A stretch of 64,000 nt of DNA from the NCBI GenBank assembly GCA_039566865.1, contig CM076951.1:16191484-16255483 (forward strand). Reading direction: 5' to 3'. This document shows, piece after piece, positions 48,143 to 60,096 of this stretch. Each line of letters begins with the position of its first letter. Within the stretch, counting starts at the first letter, position 1. Under the pieces are notes generated by a model. It was not told the origin of the DNA. It saw nothing but the letters and a program-made list of their open reading frames with translations, and ran no database searches. This DNA is from Aurelia coerulea. Taxonomy: Eukaryota; Cnidaria; Scyphozoa; Semaeostomeae; Ulmaridae. The position numbers and the translations under genes were made by a program.

Positions 48143-49221
48143 TTTATAATATGAATTTTGGCTAATAAAGTGAGTTAATCTACAATTTTTGTGTTTATAT
48201 TTTGTTTTCTTTGAGAAAATAAACATTTAATTAATCGATTTTTGCTGATGCAGTAAAGCTAAAATAAGACTAAAGAAAGAACTAATGTCTAAAGTAATGT
48301 TTCCAAAAATGGCTGCTGCAACACTAATATAGTGCCATAAAAGAAGTTGCTTGCAGAACTAAAGTTTTAAAGAACGATGAGCGCAATACTCTTTATAATA
48401 TGAATTGTAGCTAATAACGTGTGTTAAACCACACTTTTTGTGGTTTTATTTTGTTTTCTTTGAGAAAATAAACATTTAATTAAACGATGTTTGTTGATGA
48501 GTTAAAGCTAAAATAAGACTAAAGAAAGAACTAATGTCTATAGTAATGTTTCAAAGAATGGTTGCTGCAGTACTAATATAGTGCTATATAAGAAGTAGCT
48601 GGCAGAACTCAAGTTTTAAAGAACTAAGAGCGCAATACTCTTTATAATATGAATTGTAGCTAATAAAGTGAGTTAACCTACATTTTTTGTCTTTATATTT
48701 TGTTTTTTTTTTGAGAAAATAAACATTTAATTAATCGATGTTGGTTGATTCAGTAAAGCTAAAATAAGACTAAAGAAAGAACTAATGTCTATAGTAATGT
48801 TTCCAAAAATGGTTGCTGCAACACTAACATAGTGCAATAAAAGAAGTAGTTGGCAGAATTAAAGTTTTAAAGAACGATGAGCGCAATACTCTTTATAATA
48901 TGAATCGTAGCTAATAAAGTGCGTTAAACCACACTTTTTGTTGTTTTATTTTGTTTTCTTTGAGAAAATAAACATTTAATTAATCGATGTTTGTTGATGC
49001 AGTAAAGCTAAAATAAGACTAAAGAAAGAACTAATGTCTATAGTAATGTTTCCAAGAATGGTTGCTGCAGCACTAATATAGTGCTATATAAGAAGTAGCT
49101 GGCAGAACTCAAATTTTAAAGAACTATGAGCACAATACTCTTTATAATATGAATTGTAGCTAATAAAGTCAGTTAATCCACAATTTTTGTCTTTACATTT
49201 TGTTTTCTTTGAGAAAGTAAA

Positions 49222-49262
49222 CATTTTTTGTGGTTTTATTTTGTTTTCATTTAGAAAATAAT
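49222..49262. repeat. 41-bp deletion derivative
   Basis: Private variant TTTTCATTTAGAAAATAATC. The copy at 63323 shares the CATTTAG change. Confidence 0.9.
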
Positions 49263-50993
49263 CTTTAATTAATCGTTGTTTGTTGATGAGTTAAAGCTAA
49301 AATAAGACTAAAGAAAGAACTAATGTCTATAGTAATGTTTCAAAGAATGGTTGCTGCAGCACTAATATAGTACTATAAAAGAAGTAGTTGGCAGAATTAA
49401 AGTTTTGAAGAACGTAAGCGCAATACTCTTTATAATATGAATTGTAGCTAATAAAGTGCGTTAAACCACACTTTTTGTGGTTTTAGTTTGTTTTCTTTGA
49501 GAAAATAAACATATAATTAATCGATGTTTGTTGATGAGTTAAAGCTAAAATAAGACTAAAGAAAGAACTAATGTTTGTAGCAATGTTTCCAAGAATTGTT
49601 GCTGCAGTACTTATATAGTGCTATATAAGAAGTAGCTGGCAGAACTCAAGTTTTAAAGAACTATGAGCGCAATACTCTTTATAATATGAATTGTAGCTAA
49701 TAAAGTGAGTTAATCCACAATTTTTGTCTATACATTTTGTTTTCTTTGAGAAAATAAACATTTAATTAATCGATTTTTGTTGATGCATTAAAGCTAGAAA
49801 AATAATAAAAAATAACTAATGTCTATAGTAATGCTTCCAAGAATGGTTGCTGCAGCACTAATATAGTAATATAAAAGAAGTAGTTGGCAGAATTAAAGTT
49901 TTAAAGAACGATGAGTGCAATACTCTTTATAATATGAATTGTAGCTAATAAAGTGCGTTAAACCACACTTTTTGTTGTTTTATTTTGTTTTCTTTGAGAA
50001 AATAAACTTTAATTAATCGTTGTTTGTTGATGAGTTAAAGCTAAAATAAGACTAAAGAAAAAACTAATGCTCAAAGTAATGTTTCAAAGAATGGTTGCTG
50101 CAGCACTAATATAGTACTATAAAAGAAGTAGTTGGCAGAATTAAAGTTTTAAAGAACGATGAGCGCAATACTCTTCATAATATAAATTTTAGCTAATAAA
50201 GTGCGTTAAACCACACTTTTTGTGGTTTTATTTTGTTTTCTTTGAGAAAATAAACATATAATTAATCGATGTTTGTTGATGAGTTAAAGCTAAAATATGA
50301 CTAAAGAAAGAACTAATGTTTGTAGCAATGTTTTCAAGAATGGTTGCTGCAGTACTAATATAGTGCTTTATAAGACGTTGCTGGCAGAACTAAAGTTTTA
50401 AAGAACGATGAGCGCAATACTCTTTATAATATGAATTGTAGCTAATAAAGTGTGTTAAACCACACTTTTTGTGGTTTTATTTTGTTTTCTTTTAGAAAAT
50501 AAACATTTAATTAAACGATGTTTGTTGATGAGTTAAAGCTAAAATAAGACTAAAGAAAGAACTAATGTCTATAGTAATGTTTCAAAGAATGGTTGCTGCA
50601 GCACTAATATAGTACTATAAAAGAAGTAGCTGGCAGAACTCAAGTTTTAGAGAACTTTGAGCGCAATACTCTTTATAAAATGAATTGTAGCTAATAAAGT
50701 ACGTTAAACCACTTTTTTTGTGGTTTTATTTTGTTTTCTTTGAGAAAATAAACATTTAATTAATAGATGTTTGTTGATTTGTTAAAGCTAAAATAAGACT
50801 AAAGAAAGAACTAATGTCTATAGTAATGTTTCCAAAAATGGTTGCTGCAACACTAACATAGTGCAATAAAAGTAGTTGCTGGCAGAACTAAAGTTTTAAA
50901 GAACGATGAGCGCAATACTCTTTATAATATGAATTGTAGCTAATAAAGTGCGTTAAAGTGCTTTTTGTTGTTTTATTTTGTTTTCTTTGAGAA

Positions 50994-51005
50994 AGTAAAT
51001 CGATG
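50994..51005. other. 11-bp junction deletion
   Basis: AGTAAATCGATG, lacking CATTTAATTAA, as at 14861, 16878 and 63079. Confidence 0.88.
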
Positions 51006-51237
51006 TTTGTTGATGAGTTAAAGCTAAAATAAGACTAAAGAAAGAACTAATGTCTATAGTAATGTTTCCAAGAATGGTTGCTGCAGCACTTATATAGTGC
51101 TATATAAGAAGTAGCTGGCAGAACTCAAGTTTTAAAGAACTATGAGCACAATACTCTTTATAATATGAATTGTAGCTAATAAAGTCAGTTAATCCACAAT
51201 TTTTGTCTTTACATTTTGTTTTCTTTGAGAAAGTAAA

Positions 51238-51278
51238 CATTTTTTGTGGTTTTATTTTGTTTCCATTGAGAAAATAAA
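51238..51278. repeat. 41-bp deletion derivative
   Basis: Standard junction with private TTTCCATTGAG. Confidence 0.9.
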
Positions 51279-51451
51279 CTTTAATTAATCGTTGTTTGTT
51301 GATGAGTTGAAGCTAAAATAAGACTAAAGAAAGAACTAATGTCCATAGTAATGTTTCAAAGAATGGTTGCTGCAGCACTAATATAGTCCAATAGTAATAG
51401 CGTTAATCCACACTTTTTGTGGTTTTATTTTGTTTTCTTTGAGAAAAAAAA
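51279..51451. repeat. Internally deleted monomer (173 bp) with filler
   Basis: The monomer runs normally to CACTAATATAGT, then reads CCAATAGTAATAG and resumes at CGTTAATCCACAC. About 76 bp are lost overall and roughly 12 bases at the break match neither flank in register. TAGTAAT occurs elsewhere in the monomer, so the filler may be templated. It is the only monomer with this break. Confidence 0.85.
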
Positions 51452-51763
51452 CATTTAATTAAACGATGTTTGTTGATGAGTTAAAGCTAAAATAAGACTA
51501 AAGAAAAAACTAATGTCTATAGTAATGTTTCAAAGAATGGTTGCTGCAGCACTAATATAGTATTATAAAAGAAGTAGTTGGCAGAATTAAAGTTTTAAAG
51601 AACGATGAGCGCAATAATCTTTATAATATGAATTGTAGCTAATAAAGTGCGTTAAACCACACTTTTTGTTGTTTTATTTTGTTTTCTTTGAGAAAATAAA
51701 CATTTAATTAATCGATGTTTGTTGATGAGTTAAAGCTAAAATAAGACTAAAGAAAGAACTAAT

Positions 51764-51785
51764 GTCTATAGTAATGTTTATAGAC
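51764..51785. other. ATAGA insertion creating an inverted repeat
   Basis: Same change as at 7678-7699: arms GTCTATA (51764-51770) and TATAGAC (51779-51785). The rest of the monomer differs in type (AAATAGC and ACAATGAGC). Confidence 0.85.
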
Positions 51786-51954
51786 AAAGAATGGTTGCTG
51801 CAGCACTAATATAGTGCTATATAAGAAATAGCTGGCAGAACTCAAGTTTTAAAGAACAATGAGCGCAATTCTCTTTATAATATGAATTGTAGCTAATAAA
51901 GTGAGTTAATCCACAATTTTTGTCTTCACATTTTGCTTTCTTTGAGAAAGTAAA

Positions 51955-51995
51955 CATTTTTTGTGGTTTTATTTTGTTTTCATTGAGAAAATAAA
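51955..51995. repeat. 41-bp deletion derivative
   Basis: Standard form with TTTTCATTGAG, preceded by GTCTTCACATTTTGC. Confidence 0.9.
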
Positions 51996-53984
51996 CTTTA
52001 ATTAATCGTTGTTTGTTGATGAATTAAAGCTAAAATAAGACTAAAGAAAAAACTAATGCTCAAAGTAATGTTTCCAAGAATGGTTGCTGCAGTACTAATA
52101 TAGTGCTTTATAAGAAGTAGCTGGCAGAACTCAAGTTTTAAAGAACGATGATTGCCATACTCTTTATAATATTAATTTTAGCTAATAAAGTGAGTTAATC
52201 TAAAATTTTTGTGTTTATATTTTGTTTTCTTTGAGAAAAAAAACATTTAATTAAACGATGTTTGTTGATGAGTTCAAGCCAAAATAAGACTAAAGAAAAA
52301 ACTAATGTCTATAGTAATGTTTCAAAGAATGGTTGATGCAGCACTAATATAGTGCTATATAAGAAATAACTGGCAGAACTCAAGTTTTAAAGAACAATGA
52401 GCGCAATACTCTTTATAATATGAATTGTAGCTAATAAATTGCGTTAATCCACACTTTTTGTGGTTTTATTTTGTTTTCTTTGAGAAAAAAAACATTTAAT
52501 TAAACGATGTTTGTTGATGAGTTAAAGCTAAAATAAGACTAAAGAAAGAACTAATGTTTATAGTAATCTTTCCAAGAATGGTTGCTGCAGTACTAATATA
52601 GTGCTATATAAGAAGTAGCTGGCAGAACTCAAGTTTTAAAGAACGATGATTGCAATACTCTTTATAAAATTAATTTTAGCTAATAAAGTGAGTTAATCTA
52701 CAATTTTTGTGTTTATATTTTGCTTTCTTTGAGAAGATAAACATTTAATTAATCGATTTTTGCTGATGCAGTAAAGCTAAAATAAGACTAAAGAAAGAAC
52801 TAATGTCTATAGTAATGTTTCCAAAAATGGCTGCTGCAACACTAATATAGTGCCATAAAAGAAGTTGCTGGCAGATCTAAAGTTTTAAAGAACTATAAGC
52901 GCAATACTCTTTATAATATGAATTGTAGCTAATAAAGTGCGTTAATTCACACTTTTTGTGGTTTTATTTTGTTTTCTTTGAGAAAAAAAACATTTAATTA
53001 AACGATGTTTGTTGATGAGTTAAAGCTAAAATAAGACTAAAGAAAAAACTAATGTCTATAGTAATGTTTCAAAGAATGGTTGCTGCAGCACTAATATAGT
53101 ATTATAAAAGAAGTAGTTGGCAGAATTAAAGTTTTAAAGAACGATGAGCGCAATACTCTTTATAATATGAATTGTAGCTAATAAAGTGCGTTAAACCACA
53201 CTTTTTGTTGTTTTATTTTGTTTTCTTTGAGAAAATAAACATTTAATTAATCGATGTTTGTTGATGAGTTAAAGCTAAAATAAGACTAAAGAAAGAACTA
53301 ATGTCTATAGTAATGTTTCCAAGAATGGTTGCTGCAGTACTAATATAGTGCTATATAAGAAGTAGCTGGCAGAACTCAAGTTTTAAAGAACTAAGAGCGC
53401 AATACTCTTTATAATATGAATTGTAGCTAATAAAGTGAGTTAACCTACAATTTTTGTCTTTATATTTTGTTTTTTTTGAGAAAATAAACATTTAATTAAT
53501 CGATGTTTGTTGATTCAGTAAAGCTAAAATAAGACTAAAGAAAGAACTAATGTCTATAGTAATGTTTCCAAAAATGGTTGCTGCAACACTAACATAGTGC
53601 AATAAAAGTAGTTGCTGGCAGAACTAAAGTTTTAAAGAACGATGAGCGCAATACTCTTTATAATATGAATTGTAGCTAATAAAGTGCGTTAAAGTGCTTT
53701 TTGTTGTTTTATTTTGTTTTCTTTGAGAAAGTAAACATTTAATTAATCGATTTTTGTTGATAAGTTAAAGCTAAAATAAGACTAAAGAAAGAGCTAATGT
53801 CTATAGTAATGTTTCCAAGAATGGTTGCTGCAGCACTAATATAATGCTATATAAGAAGTAGCTGGCAGAACTCAAGTTTTAAAGAACTATGAGCACAATA
53901 CTCTTTATAATATGAATTGTAGCTAATAAAGTCAGTTAATCCACAATTTTTGTCTTTACATTTTGTTTTCTTTGAGAAAGTAAA

Positions 53985-54025
53985 CATTTTTTGTGGTTTT
54001 ATTTTGTTTTCATTGAGAAAATAAA
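53985..54025. repeat. 41-bp deletion derivative
   Basis: Standard form, in the block matching 30092 at an offset of 23893 bp. Confidence 0.9.
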
Positions 54026-56261
54026 CTTTAATTAATCGTTGTTTGTTGATGAGTTAAAGCTAAAATAAGACTAAAGAAAGAACTAATGTCTATAGTAATG
54101 TTTCCAAGAATGGTTGCTGCAGCACTAATATATTACTATAAAAGAAGTAGTTGGCAGAATTAAAGTTTTAAAGAACGATGAGCGCAATACTCCTTATAAT
54201 ATGAATTGTAGCTAAGAAAGTGCGTTAAACCACACTTTTTGTTGTTTTATTTTGTTTTACTTGAGAAAATAAACATTTAATTAATCGATGTTTGTTGATG
54301 ATTTAAAGCTAAAATAAGACTAAAGAAAGAAATAATGTCTAAAGTAATGTTTCCAAAAATGGCTGCTGCAACACTAATATAGTGCCATAAAAGAAGTAGC
54401 TGGCAGAACTCAAGTTTTAGAGAACTTTGAGCGCAATACTCTTTATAAAATGAATTGTAGCTAATAAAGTACGTTAAACCACACTTTTTGTGGTTTTATT
54501 TTGTTTTCTTTGAGAAAATAAACATTTAATCAATAGATGTTTGTTGATTTGTTAAAGCTAAAATAAGACTAAAGAAAGAACTAATGTTTATAGTAATGTT
54601 TCCAAGAATGATTGCTGCAGTACTACTATAGTGCTATATAAGAAGTAGCTGGCAGAACTCAAGTTTTAAAGAACTAAGAGCGCAATACTCTTTATAATAT
54701 GAATTGTAGCTAATAAAGTGAGTTAACCTACATTTTTTGTCTTTATATTTTGTTTTTTTTGAGAAAATAAACATTTAATTAATCGATGTTTGTTGATTCA
54801 GTAAAGCTAAAATAAGACTAAAGAAAGAACTAATGTCTATAGTAATGTTTCCAAAAATGGTTGCTGCAACACTAACATAGTGCAATAAAAGTAGTTGCTG
54901 GCAGAACTAAAGTTTTAAAGAACGATGAGCGCAATACTCTTTATAATATGAATTGTAGCTAATAAAGTGCGTTAAAGTGCTTTTTGTTGTTTTATTTTGT
55001 TTTCTTTGAGAAAGTAAACATTTAATTAATCGATTTTTGTTGATGAGTTAAAGCTAAAATAAGACTAAAGAAAGAACTAATGTCTATAGTAATGTTTCAA
55101 AGAATGGTTGCTGCAGCTCTAATATAGTATTATAAAAGAAGTAGTTGGCAGAATTAAAGTTTTAAAGAACGATGAGCGCAATACTCTTTATAATATGAAT
55201 TGTAGCTAATAAAGTGCGTTAAACCACACTTTTTGTTGTTTTATTTTGTTTTCTTTGAGAAAATAAACATTTAATTAATCGATGTTTGTTGATGAGTTAA
55301 GGCTAAAATAAGACTAAAGAAAGAACTGATGTCTATAGTAATGTTTCCAAGAATGGTTGCTGCAGCACTAATATAGTGCTATATAAGAAATAACTGGCAG
55401 AACTCAAGTTTTAAAGAACAATGAGCGCAATACTCTTTATAATATGAATTGTAGCTAATAAATTGCGTTAATTTACCCTTTTTGTGGTTTTATTTTGTTT
55501 TCTTTGAGAAAAAAAACATTTAATTAAACGATGTTTGTTGATGAGTTAAAGCTAAAATAAGACTAAAGAAAGAACTAATGTTTATAGTAATCTTTCCAAA
55601 AATGGTTGCTGCAGTACTAATATAGTGCTATATAAGAAGTAGCTGGCAGAACTCAAGTTTTAAAGAACGATGATTGCAATACTCTTTATAAAATTAATTT
55701 TAGCTAATAAAGTGAGTTAATCTACAATTTTAGTGTTTATATTTTGCTTTCTTTGAGAAGATAAACATTTAATTAATCGATTTTTGCTGATGCAGTAAAG
55801 CTAAAATAAGACTAAAGTAAGAACTAATGTCTATAGTAATGTTTCCAAAAATGGCTGCTGCAACACTAATATAGTGCCATAAAAGAAGTTGCTGGCAGAA
55901 CTAAAGTTTTAAAGAACTATAAGCGCAATACTCTTTATAATATGAATTGTAGCTAATAAAGTGCGTTAAAGTGCTTTTTGTTGTTTTATTTTGTTTTCTT
56001 TGAGAAAGTAAACATTTAATTAATCGATTTTTGTTGATGAGTTAAAGCTAAAATAAGACTAAAGAAAGAACTAATGTCTATAGTAATGTTTCCAAGAATG
56101 GTTGCTGCAGCACTAATATAATGCTATATAAGAAGTAGCTGGCAGAACTCAAGTTTTAAAGAACTATGAGCACAATACTCTTTATAATATGAATTGTAGC
56201 TAATAAAGTCAGTTAATCCACAATTTTTGTCTTTACATTTTGTTTTCTTTGAGAAAGTAAA

Positions 56262-56302
56262 CATTTTTTGTGGTTTTATTTTGTTTTCATTGAGAAAATA
56301 AA
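56262..56302. repeat. 41-bp deletion derivative
   Basis: Standard form, followed by CTTCAATTAATCG instead of CTTTAATTAATCG. Confidence 0.9.
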
Positions 56303-58040
56303 CTTCAATTAATCGTTGTTTGTTGATGAGTTAAAGCTAAAATAAGACTAAAGAAAGAACTAATGTCTATAGTAATGTTTCCAAGAATGGTTGCTGCAGC
56401 ACTAATATAGTACTATAAAAGAAGTAGTTGGCAGAATTAAAGTTTTAAAGAACGATGATTGCAATACTCTTTATAATATGAAATGTAGCTAAGAAAGTGC
56501 GTTAAACCACACTTTTTGTTGTTTTATTTTGTTTTCTTTGAGAAAATAAACATTTAATTAATCGATGTTTGTTGATGATTTAAAGCTAAAATAAGACTAA
56601 AGAAAGAACTAATGTCTAAAGTAATGTTTCCAAAAATGGCTGCTGCAACACTAATATAGTGCCATAAAAGAAGTTGCTGGCAGAACTAAAGTTTTAAAGA
56701 ACGATGAGCGCAATACTCTTTATAATATGAATTGTAGCTAATAAAGTGCGTTAAACCACACTTTTTGTGGTTTTATTTTGTTTTCTTTGAGAAAATAAAC
56801 ATTTAATTAAACGATGTTTGTGGATGAGTTCAAGCTAAAATAAGACTAAAGAAAGAACTAATGTTTGTAGCAATGTTTCAAAGAATGGTTGCTGCAGCAC
56901 TAATATAGTACTATAAAAGAAGTAGCTGGCAGAACTCAAGTTTTAGAGAACGATGAGCGCAATACTCTTTATAAAATGAATTGTAGCTAATAAAGTACGT
57001 TAAACCACACTTTTTGTGGTTTTATTTTGTTTTCTTTGAGAAAATAAACATTTAATTAATAGATGTTTGTTGATTTGTTAAAGCTAAAATAAGACTAAAG
57101 AAAGAACTAATGTTTATAGTAATGTTTCCAAGAATGATTGCTGCAGTACTAATATAGTGCTATATAAGAAGTAGCTGGCAGAACTCAAGTTTTAAAGAAC
57201 TAAGAGCGCAATACTCTTTATAATATGAATTGTAGCTAATAAAGTGAGTTAACCTACATTTTTTGTCTTTATATTTTGTTTTTTTTGAGAAAATAAACAT
57301 TTAATTAATCGATGTTTCTTGATTCAGTAAAGCTAAAATAAGACTAAAGAAAGAACTAATGTCTATAGTAATGTTTCCAAAAATGGTTGCTGCAACACTA
57401 ACATAGTGCAATAAAAGTAGTTGCTGGCAGAACTAAAGTTTTAAAGAACGATGAGCGCAATACTCTTTATAATATGAATTGTAGCTAATAAAGTGCGTTA
57501 AATTTTTTTTTGTTGTTTTATTTTGTTTTCTTTGAGAAAGTAAACATTTAATTAATCGATTTTTGTTGATGAGTTAAAGCTAAAATAAGACTAAAGAAAG
57601 AACTAATGTCTATAGTAATGTTTCCAAGAATGGTTGCTGCAGCACTAATATAATGCTATATAAGAAGTAGCTGGCAGAACTCAAGTTTTAAAGAACTATG
57701 AGCACAATACTCTTTATAATATGAATTGTAGCTAATAAAGTGCGTTAAAGTGCTTTTTGTTGTTTTATTTTGTTTTCTTTGAGAAAGTAAACATTTAATT
57801 AATCGATTTTTGTTGATGAGTTAAAGCTAAAATAAGACTAAAGAAAGAACTAATGTCTATAGTAATGTTTCCAAGAATGGTTGCTGCAGCACTAATATAA
57901 TGCTATATAAGAAGTAGCTGGCAGAACTCAAGTTTTAAAGAACTATGAGCACAATACTCTTTATAATATGAATTGTAGCTAATAAAGTCAGTTAATCCAC
58001 AATTTTTGTCTTTACATTTTGTTTTCTTTGAGAAAGTAAA

Positions 58041-58081
58041 CATTTTTTGTGGTTTTATTTTGTTTTCATTGAGAAAATAAA
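58041..58081. repeat. 41-bp deletion derivative
   Basis: Standard form; left boundary of the fourth P1-P7 run. Confidence 0.9.
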
Positions 58082-60096
58082 CTTTAATTAATCGTTGTTT
58101 GTTGATGAGTTAAAGCTAAAATAAGACTAAAGAAAAAACTAATGCTCAAAGTAATGTTTAAAAGAATGGTTGCTGCAGCACTAATATAGTATTATAAAAG
58201 AAGTAGTTGGCAGAATTAAAGTTTTAAAGAACGATGAGCGCAATACTCTTTATAATATGAATTGTAGCTAATAAATTGCGTTAAACCACACTTTTTGTTG
58301 TTTTATTTTGTTTTCTTTGAGAAAATAAACATTTAATTAATCGATGTTTGTTGATGAGTTAAAGCTAAAATAAGACTAAAGAAAGAACTTATGTTTATAG
58401 TAATGTTTCCAAGAATGGTTGTGGGAAGCTCTAATATAGTATTATAAAAGAAGTAGTTGGCAGAATTAAAGTTTTAAAGAACGATGAGCGCAATACTCTT
58501 TATAATATGAATTGTAGCTAATAAAGTGCGTTAAACCACACTTTTTGTTGTTTTATTTTGTTTTCTTTGAGAAAATAAACATTTAATTAATCGATGTTTG
58601 TTGATGAGTTAAAGCTAAAATAAGACTAAAGAAAAAACTAATGTCTATAGTAATGTTTCAAAGAATGGTTGCTGCAGCTCTAATATAGTATTATAAAAGA
58701 AGTAGTTGGCAGAATTAAAGTTTTAAAGAACGATGAGCGCAATACTCCTTATAATATGAATTGTAACTAATAAAGTGCGTTAAACCACACTTTTTGTTGT
58801 TTTATTTTGTTTTCTTTGAGAAAATAAACATTTAATTAATCGATGTTTTTTTTTGATGAGTTAAGGCTAAAATAAGACTAAAGAAAGAACTGATGTCTAT
58901 AGTAATGTTTCCAAGAATGGTTGCTGCAGCACTAATATAGTGCTATATTAGAAATAACTGGCAGAACTCAAGTTTTAAAGAACAATGAGCGCAATACTCT
59001 TTATAATATGAATTGTAGCTAATAAATTGCGTTAATCCACACTTTTTGTGGTTTTATTTTGTTTTCTTTGAGAAAAAAAACATTTAATTAAACGATGTTT
59101 GTTGATGAGTTAAAGCTAAAATAAGACTAAAGAAAGAACTAATGTTTATAGTAATCTTTTTTAAGAATGGTTGCTGCAGTACTAATATAGTGCTATATAA
59201 GAAGTAGCTGGCAGAACTCAAGTTTTAAAGAACGATGATTGCAATACTCTTTATAAAATTAATTTTAGCTAATAAAATGAGTTAATCTACAATTTTTGTG
59301 TTTATATTTTGCTTTCTTTGAGAAGATAAACATTTAATTAATCGATTTTTGCTGATGCAGTAAAGCTAAAATAAGACTAAAGAAAGAACTAATGTCTATA
59401 ATAATGTTTCCAAAAATGGCTGCTGCAACACTAATATAGTGCCATAAAAGAAGTTGCTGGCAGAACTAAAGTTTTAAAGAACTATAAGCGCAATACTCTT
59501 TATAATATGAATTGTAGCTAATAAAGTGCGTTAATCCACACTTTTTGTGGTTTTATTTTGTTTTCTTTGAGAAAAAAAACATTTAATTAAACGATGTTTG
59601 TTGATGAGTTAAAGCTAAAATAAGACTAAAGAAAAAACTAATGTCTATAGTAATGTTTCAAAGAATGGTTGCTGCAGCACTAATATAGTATTATAAAAGA
59701 AGTAGTTGGCAGAATTAAAGTTTTAAAGAACGATGAGCGCAATACTCTTTATAATATGAATTGTAGCTAATAAAGTGCGTTAAACCACACTTTTTGTTGT
59801 TTTATTTTGTTTTCTTTGAGAAAATAAACATTTAATTAATCGATGTTTGTTGATGAGTTAAAGCTAAAATAAGACTAAAGAAAGAACTAATGTCTATAGT
59901 AATGTTTCCAAGAATGGTTGCTGCAGCAATAGCTGGCAGAACTCAAGTTTTAAAGAACTATGAGCGCAATACTCTTTATAATATGAATTGTAGCTAATAA
60001 AGTGAGTTAATCCACAATTTTTGTCTTTACATTTTGTTTTCTTTGAGAAAGTAAACATTTTTTGTGTTTATATTTTGTTTTCTTTGAGAAAAAAAA
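58082..60096. repeat. Partial HOR unit, copy 4 (P1-P7) plus deleted monomer
   Basis: P1-P7 start at 58082, 58330, 58580, 58829, 59081, 59331 and 59580. The 227-bp monomer with the 22-bp deletion starts at 59829 and the 41-bp derivative at 60056. It repeats 40733-42743 at an offset of about 17.35 kb. Copy 4 has private damage: GTTGTGGGAAGC replaces GTTGCTGCAGC (near 58429), GATGTTTTTTTTGATG (near 58850) and TAATCTTTTTTAAG (near 59152). Confidence 0.9.
60056..60096. repeat. 41-bp deletion derivative
   Basis: GTGTTTATATTTTG variant shared only with the copy at 42703. Confidence 0.88.

Larger units (their letters stand above)
47228..49221. repeat. 8-monomer HOR unit, copy 2 (1994 bp)
   Basis: G-H-F-G-prime-I-J-C-K at 47228, 47477, 47726, 47975, 48224, 48473, 48724 and 48973. 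It has the same order and length as 45234-47227. By eye the copies differ at few sites: GTACTAATATAG against GTACTACTATAG in J, GATGTTGGTTG against GATGTTTGTTG in C, and GAAAGTAAAC against GAAAATAAAC at the end of K. This is recent tandem duplication. Confidence 0.92.
49263..51278. repeat. Mosaic satellite domain
   Basis: Monomers at 49263 (GTTTTGAAGAACGTAAGC), 49510 (M5), 49759 (M6), 50007, 50255 (M5-like with GCTTTATAAGACG), 50504 (A), 50753 (B start with C body) and about 51000 (GAGCAC), closing with a 41-bp derivative at 51238. The first three recur at 63364, 63611 and 63860 with a constant offset of 14101 bp. The C-to-next junction near 50999 has the 11-bp deletion. Confidence 0.88.
51452..53984. 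repeat. Mosaic domain with P4-P7 run
   Basis: Monomers at 51452 (P7-like), 51701 (ATAGA insertion, 254 bp), a 41-bp derivative (51955), 51996 (GCTTTATAAG, GATGATTGCC), 52244 (GTTCAAGCC with AAATAACTGG, a hybrid), 52493 (P5), 52742 (P6), 52991 (P7), 53240, 53489 (C) and 53736. The P5-P7 stretch matches 32660-33406. Confidence 0.88.
54026..58081. repeat. Mosaic domain of A-B-C trimers and P monomers
   Basis: Monomers at 54026, 54274 (E/A hybrid), 54523 (B), 54772 (C), 55019 (P3-like), 55268 (P4), 55517 (P5), 55766 (P6), 56013, then 56303, 56551 (E), 56800 (A), 57049 (B), 57298 (C), 57545 and 57792, with 41-bp derivatives at 56262 and 58041. The monomers at 57545 and 57792 are a near-identical pair (GATTTTTGTTG, TAATGCTATATAAG, GAGCAC). 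Private oddities include TTAATTTACCC (near 55470) and a T9 run (near 57502). Confidence 0.88.
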
